From an uncultured Clostridia bacterium (GTDB taxonomy: Bacteria; Bacillota; Clostridia; Oscillospirales; Oscillospiraceae): a DNA stretch of 9,301 bases. Below the pieces are notes generated by a model that did not search any database, was not told where the DNA came from, and saw only the letters and a program-made list of their open reading frames with translations. The DNA is taken from the NCBI GenBank assembly GCA_945918815.1, contig CAMEIU010000081.1:1-9301 (forward strand), read 5' to 3'. Below, one piece after another: positions 5,594-9,301 of this stretch (position 1 is its first letter; each line of letters opens with the position of its first letter). Both the position numbers and the translations under genes were made by a program.

Positions 5594-5616
5594 CGGGCAA
5601 CTGCAAGGGCTGCCCG
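5594..5616 (+). repeat. Diverged copy of the GCAAG-loop hairpin between csoR and copA
   Basis: Arms CGGGCA (5594-5599) and TGCCCG (5611-5616), extendable inward past one mismatch, around the same GCAAG loop. The 21 bases 5595-5615 match the core of the repeats at 3271-3291 and 8225-8245 at 17 positions. The rest of the 101-base gap between csoR and copA (5585-5685) shows no promoter or operator, so copA is probably cotranscribed with csoR. Confidence 0.5.
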
Positions 5617-5685
5617 CTGGTATGCACTCGAATAAAAAGGAAGGCCAATGGGAAGGCTGTATTTTACAGGTCCGGGAGGAATTTT

Positions 5686-8196
5686 ATGAAACAATTCAAC
5701 GTCACTGGCATGAGCTGCGCGGCTTGCAGCGCCAGGGTGGAAAAAGCCGTGTCGAAGGTGCCTGGGGTCGCGTCCTGCTCGGTGAGCCTTCTGACCAACT
5801 CCATGGGCGTGGAGGGAACCGCCGCGGATTCCGAGATCATCGCAGCGGTGGAGGCGGCGGGCTACGGCGCGTCGGTGAAGGGCGCGGCGTCAAAGCCGTC
5901 CGCCGGTCCGGCCAACGTGGAGGACGCCCTGCAGGACCGGGACACGCCGGTGTTGAAGCGGCGGCTGATCTGGTCCGTGGGCTTTTTGCTGATTTTGATG
6001 TACTTCTCCATGGGACACATGATGTGGGGCTGGCCCCTGCCGCCCTTTTACGAGGATAACCATGTGGCCATGGGCCTGACCCAGCTTTTGCTGACGGTCA
6101 TCATCATGGTCATCAACCAGAAATTCTTTGTTTCCGGCTTCAAGAGCCTGTGGCATCGGGCCCCCAATATGGACACTCTGGTGACCCTGGGGGCCACGGC
6201 GGCCTTTGTCTACAGCACCTACGCCCTGTTCGCCATGACCAGAGCCCAGGTGGACATGGATATGGACGCCGTCATGACCTACATGATGGAGTTCTATTTT
6301 GAGTCCGCCGCCATGATCCTGACCCTGATCACCGTGGGCAAGATGCTGGAGGCCCGATCCAAGGGCAAGACCACCGACGCCCTGAAGAGCCTCATGAAGC
6401 TGGCCCCCAAGACCGCCACGGTGGTGCGGGACGGCGTGGAGGCGGAGGTCTCCATCGAGCAGGTCCGGACCGGCGACGTGTTTGTGGTCCGTCCCGGCGA
6501 AAATATCCCCGTGGACGGCGTGGTGCTGGAGGGCAGCAGCGCGGTCAATGAAGCGGCCCTGACCGGCGAGAGCATCCCGGTGGACAAGGCGGAGGGCGAT
6601 TCCGTCTCCGCCGCCACGTTGAATCAATCCGGCTTCCTCCGGTGCCGGGCCACCCGGGTGGGAGAGGACACCACCCTGTCCCAGATCATCCAGATGGTCA
6701 GCGACGCGGCGGCCACCAAGGCCCCCATCGCCAAGGTGGCCGATAAGGTCTCCGGCGTGTTCGTCCCGGCGGTCATCGCCATCGCCGTGGTCACCACCAT
6801 CGTCTGGCTGCTGCTGGGCCGCGGCGTGGGCTACGCCCTGGCCCGCGGCATCTCCGTCCTGGTTATCTCCTGCCCCTGCGCCCTGGGCCTGGCCACCCCG
6901 GTGGCCATCATGGTGGGCAACGGCATGGGTGCGAAGCACGGCATTCTGTTCAAGACCGCCGTCTCCCTGGAGGAGACCGGCAAGGTGGAAATCGTGGCCT
7001 TGGACAAGACCGGCACCATCACCTCCGGCGAGCCGAAGGTCACGGACCTGGTTCCGGCCCCCGGGGTCAGCGAGACCGAGCTGCTCCGTCTGGCCTATGC
7101 CCTGGAGCGGAAGAGCGAGCATCCCCTGGCCCGGGCCATTTTGCAGCGGGCCGAGGCCGAAGGCCTGACGGCGGAGGAGGTCACGGACTTCCAGGCCCTG
7201 CCGGGCAACGGCCTGACGGCCCTCTGGAACGGCGGAACCCTCAGCGGCGGCAATTTGAACTTCATCGGCAGCCAGACCCAGGTCCCCGCCGCCATCCAGG
7301 CCCAGGCCGAACAGTTGGCGGAGCAGGGCAAGACGCCCCTGTTCTTCGCCCGGGACGGCCAATTGGCCGGCATCATCGCCGTGGCCGACGTCATCAAGGC
7401 CGACAGTCCCCAGGCGGTCCGGGAGCTTCAGAACATGGGCATCCATGTGGTCATGCTCACCGGCGACAACCAGCGGACTGCCAAGGCCATCGGACGGCAG
7501 GCGGGCGTGGACGAGGTCATTGCCGGGGTCCTGCCCGATGGCAAGGAGAGCGTCATCCGAAATTTGCAGCGGAAGGGCAAGGTCGCCATGGTGGGCGACG
7601 GCATCAACGACGCCCCGGCTTTGACGAGAGCCGACATCGGCGTGGCCATCGGCGCGGGGGCCGACGTGGCCATCGACGCCGCCGACGTGGTCCTGATGCA
7701 GAGCCGCCTCAGCGACGTGCCCGCCGCCATCCGCCTGAGCCGGGCCACCCTGCGGAACATCCACCAGAACCTGTTCTGGGCGTTCTTCTACAACACCATC
7801 GGCATCCCCCTGGCCGCCGGTGTGTTCATCCCCCTGGGCCTGACCCTGAACCCCATGTTTGGCGCGGCGGCCATGAGCCTCAGCAGCTTCTGCGTGGTCT
7901 CCAACGCCCTGCGGCTGAACCTGTTTGATCTTAGAAATCCCAAAAAAGATAAGAAAATCAAAAGAAAACACAAGGAGGAACCACCCATGGAAAAGACATT
8001 AAAGGTAGAAGGCATGATGTGCTGCCACTGCGAGGCCCGGGTCAAGAAGGTCCTGGAGGCCCTGCCGGAGGTCGCCGAAGCCCAGGTCAGCCACGAAACC
8101 GGCACCGCCGTCGTGACCCTGAAAGCGGACGTCGCCGACGCCGTCCTGAAAAAGGCTGTGGAAGACCAGGATTATAAGGTTACGGACATCCGGTAA
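5686..8196 (+). CDS. copA: Cu(I)-exporting P1B-type ATPase CopA, fused in frame to a C-terminal CopZ domain
   Basis: Inner-membrane pump that exports Cu(I) using ATP. The frame codes for 836 residues. Seen in order: an N-terminal HMA domain with GMSCAAC (Cys11, Cys14); eight likely membrane spans near 94-110, 129-145, 164-185, 203-222, 358-378, 386-408, 696-716 and 720-742; actuator TGES (293-296); CPC (396-398) in span 6; phosphorylation site DKTGT at Asp440; His479-Pro480 of the P1B nucleotide domain; GDGINDAP (637-644); and Tyr702-Asn703 and MSLSS (730-734) of the Cu(I)-type pattern. CopA with one HMA domain usually ends soon after span 8, near residue 750. Here a basic, A-rich linker (752-767) leads into a whole second HMA domain (768-836, GMMCCHC with Cys779 and Cys782). 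The ribosome site is GGGAGGA at 5674-5680. Whether the fusion is real, slippage-dependent or a one-base error is open. Confidence 0.95.
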   Translation: MKQFNVTGMSCAACSARVEKAVSKVPGVASCSVSLLTNSMGVEGTAADSEIIAAVEAAGYGASVKGAASKPSAGPANVEDALQDRDTPVLKRRLIWSVGFLLILMYFSMGHMMWGWPLPPFYEDNHVAMGLTQLLLTVIIMVINQKFFVSGFKSLWHRAPNMDTLVTLGATAAFVYSTYALFAMTRAQVDMDMDAVMTYMMEFYFESAAMILTLITVGKMLEARSKGKTTDALKSLMKLAPKTATVVRDGVEAEVSIEQVRTGDVFVVRPGENIPVDGVVLEGSSAVNEAALTGESIPVDKAEGDSVSAATLNQSGFLRCRATRVGEDTTLSQIIQMVSDAAATKAPIAKVADKVSGVFVPAVIAIAVVTTIVWLLLGRGVGYALARGISVLVISCPCALGLATPVAIMVGNGMGAKHGILFKTAVSLEETGKVEIVALDKTGTITSGEPKVTDLVPAPGVSETELLRLAYALERKSEHPLARAILQRAEAEGLTAEEVTDFQALPGNGLTALWNGGTLSGGNLNFIGSQTQVPAAIQAQAEQLAEQGKTPLFFARDGQLAGIIAVADVIKADSPQAVRELQNMGIHVVMLTGDNQRTAKAIGRQAGVDEVIAGVLPDGKESVIRNLQRKGKVAMVGDGINDAPALTRADIGVAIGAGADVAIDAADVVLMQSRLSDVPAAIRLSRATLRNIHQNLFWAFFYNTIGIPLAAGVFIPLGLTLNPMFGAAAMSLSSFCVVSNALRLNLFDLRNPKKDKKIKRKHKEEPPMEKTLKVEGMMCCHCEARVKKVLEALPEVAEAQVSHETGTAVVTLKADVADAVLKKAVEDQDYKVTDIR
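7987..8196 (+). CDS. copZ: CopZ-like copper chaperone, internal in-frame start within copA
   Basis: A perfect AAGGAGG (7972-7978) stands 8 bases before an ATG at 7987, in the same frame as copA. Starting there gives 69 residues, just the size of free CopZ chaperones: MEKTLKVEGMMCCHC with metal cysteines at 12 and 15, then a complete HMA fold ending KVTDIR. Free CopZ shuttles Cu(I) in the cytosol to CopA and CsoR. The copA-csoR context and the intact Shine-Dalgarno make separate translation likely, with or without the fused form. The region 7931-7980 is strongly A-rich, unlike the rest of copA, as is typical of an intergenic leader. If a one-base deletion fused the genes, this is an ordinary copZ. 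The domain identity is secure; the separate product is inferred. Confidence 0.72.
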   Translation: MEKTLKVEGMMCCHCEARVKKVLEALPEVAEAQVSHETGTAVVTLKADVADAVLKKAVEDQDYKVTDIR

Positions 8197-8217
8197 GCAA
8201 AAGTATTTTCAATTGTT

Positions 8218-8251
8218 CCGTAGGGGCGACCGCAAGGGTCGCCCCTACGGC
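8218..8251 (+). repeat. Interspersed palindromic repeat, copy 2 (perfect 14-bp hairpin)
   Basis: Arms 8218-8231 and 8237-8250 are perfectly complementary over 14 bases around the loop GCAAG. Bases 8220-8251 match 3266-3297 at 31 of 32 positions. It starts 21 bases after the copA/copZ stop codon, so it can fold at the 3' end of the copper transcript. It lacks a T-tract of its own; termination more likely occurs at the next hairpin. Confidence 0.82.
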
Positions 8252-8267
8252 AATGCTGGTTCGTGCG

Positions 8268-8301
8268 AAAAAACGGGCCGCCTCTTTTGGAGGCGGTCCG
8301 T
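8268..8301 (-). terminator. Terminator of ppdK, probably shared with the convergent copper operon
   Basis: Arms 8273-8284 and 8290-8301 around a 5-base loop form a 12-bp stem. Read on the minus strand it follows the ppdK stop codon by about 20 bases, has one C-A mismatch, and ends in six U (complement of 8268-8273), a classic intrinsic terminator. Read on the plus strand the stem is fully paired with one G-U, and the tail TTCGTTTACTTT is moderately U-rich, so it may also stop copper-operon transcripts. Confidence 0.82.
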
Positions 8302-8323
8302 TCGTTTACTTTGTTGCTTTGGC

Positions 8324-9301
<978 letters not shown>

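Noticed and set aside
5585..5685. Separate copA promoter
   Set aside because: No -35/-10 pair with suitable spacing and no CsoR-like inverted repeat were found in this gap, so copA most likely shares the csoR promoter.
5890..7971. 693-codon minus-strand open frame opposite copA
   Set aside because: Entirely antisense to a complete P-type ATPase with all catalytic motifs. Its composition is typical of a reverse-frame shadow and no domain is recognisable.

Overview
The window looks like a chromosomal piece of a GC-rich gut-type Clostridia, most like Oscillospiraceae (Flavonifractor/Lawsonibacter/Oscillibacter-like). The reasons are strong G/C third-position bias, strong AGGAGG-type ribosome sites, near-consensus sigma-A promoters, a B2-type (PPi-signature) phosphofructokinase together with pyruvate phosphate dikinase, and a Firmicutes-style csoR-copA-copZ locus. 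This placement is inferred from protein and signal style only. No tRNA, rRNA, CRISPR, transposase or phage gene was seen.

Layout. (1) 1-1964, glycolysis: a class II fructose-bisphosphate aldolase (minus strand, C-terminus outside the window) diverges from a 6-phosphofructokinase with PPi-type residues. Both promoters are readable and stand back to back; a 12-bp hairpin follows the kinase. (2) 2070-5004, amino-acid uptake: a sigma-A promoter, a lysine riboswitch and a terminator-like hairpin precede a three-gene polar amino acid ABC importer (lipoprotein binding protein, permease, ATPase). The operon closes with a strong intrinsic terminator. The riboswitch points to lysine as the cargo. (3) 5033-8301, copper homeostasis: a perfect-consensus promoter drives a 36-codon remnant of a heavy-metal-associated (HMA) domain. 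Its stop codon lies inside the -35 box of a second perfect promoter, which carries two CsoR-type inverted repeats. Then come csoR and a copper P-type ATPase whose reading frame runs on into a complete CopZ chaperone, with an internal Shine-Dalgarno and ATG at the junction. (4) 8324-9301: the C-terminal part of pyruvate phosphate dikinase on the minus strand, convergent with the copper operon across a shared terminator.

The central metabolic genes fit together. The kinase makes the aldolase substrate, and both the kinase (if PPi-dependent) and the dikinase use pyrophosphate, suggesting PPi-linked glycolysis. The copper genes form a sense-and-export module: CsoR releases DNA on Cu(I), CopA exports Cu(I), and CopZ carries it.

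The most interesting points are the copA/copZ junction (internal start plus an A6 run where one extra A would restore two separate genes), the truncated HMA mini-gene upstream of csoR, the riboswitch-based substrate assignment, and three related GCAAG-loop hairpins, each between genes or after a gene. No wholly new multi-gene system is evident.
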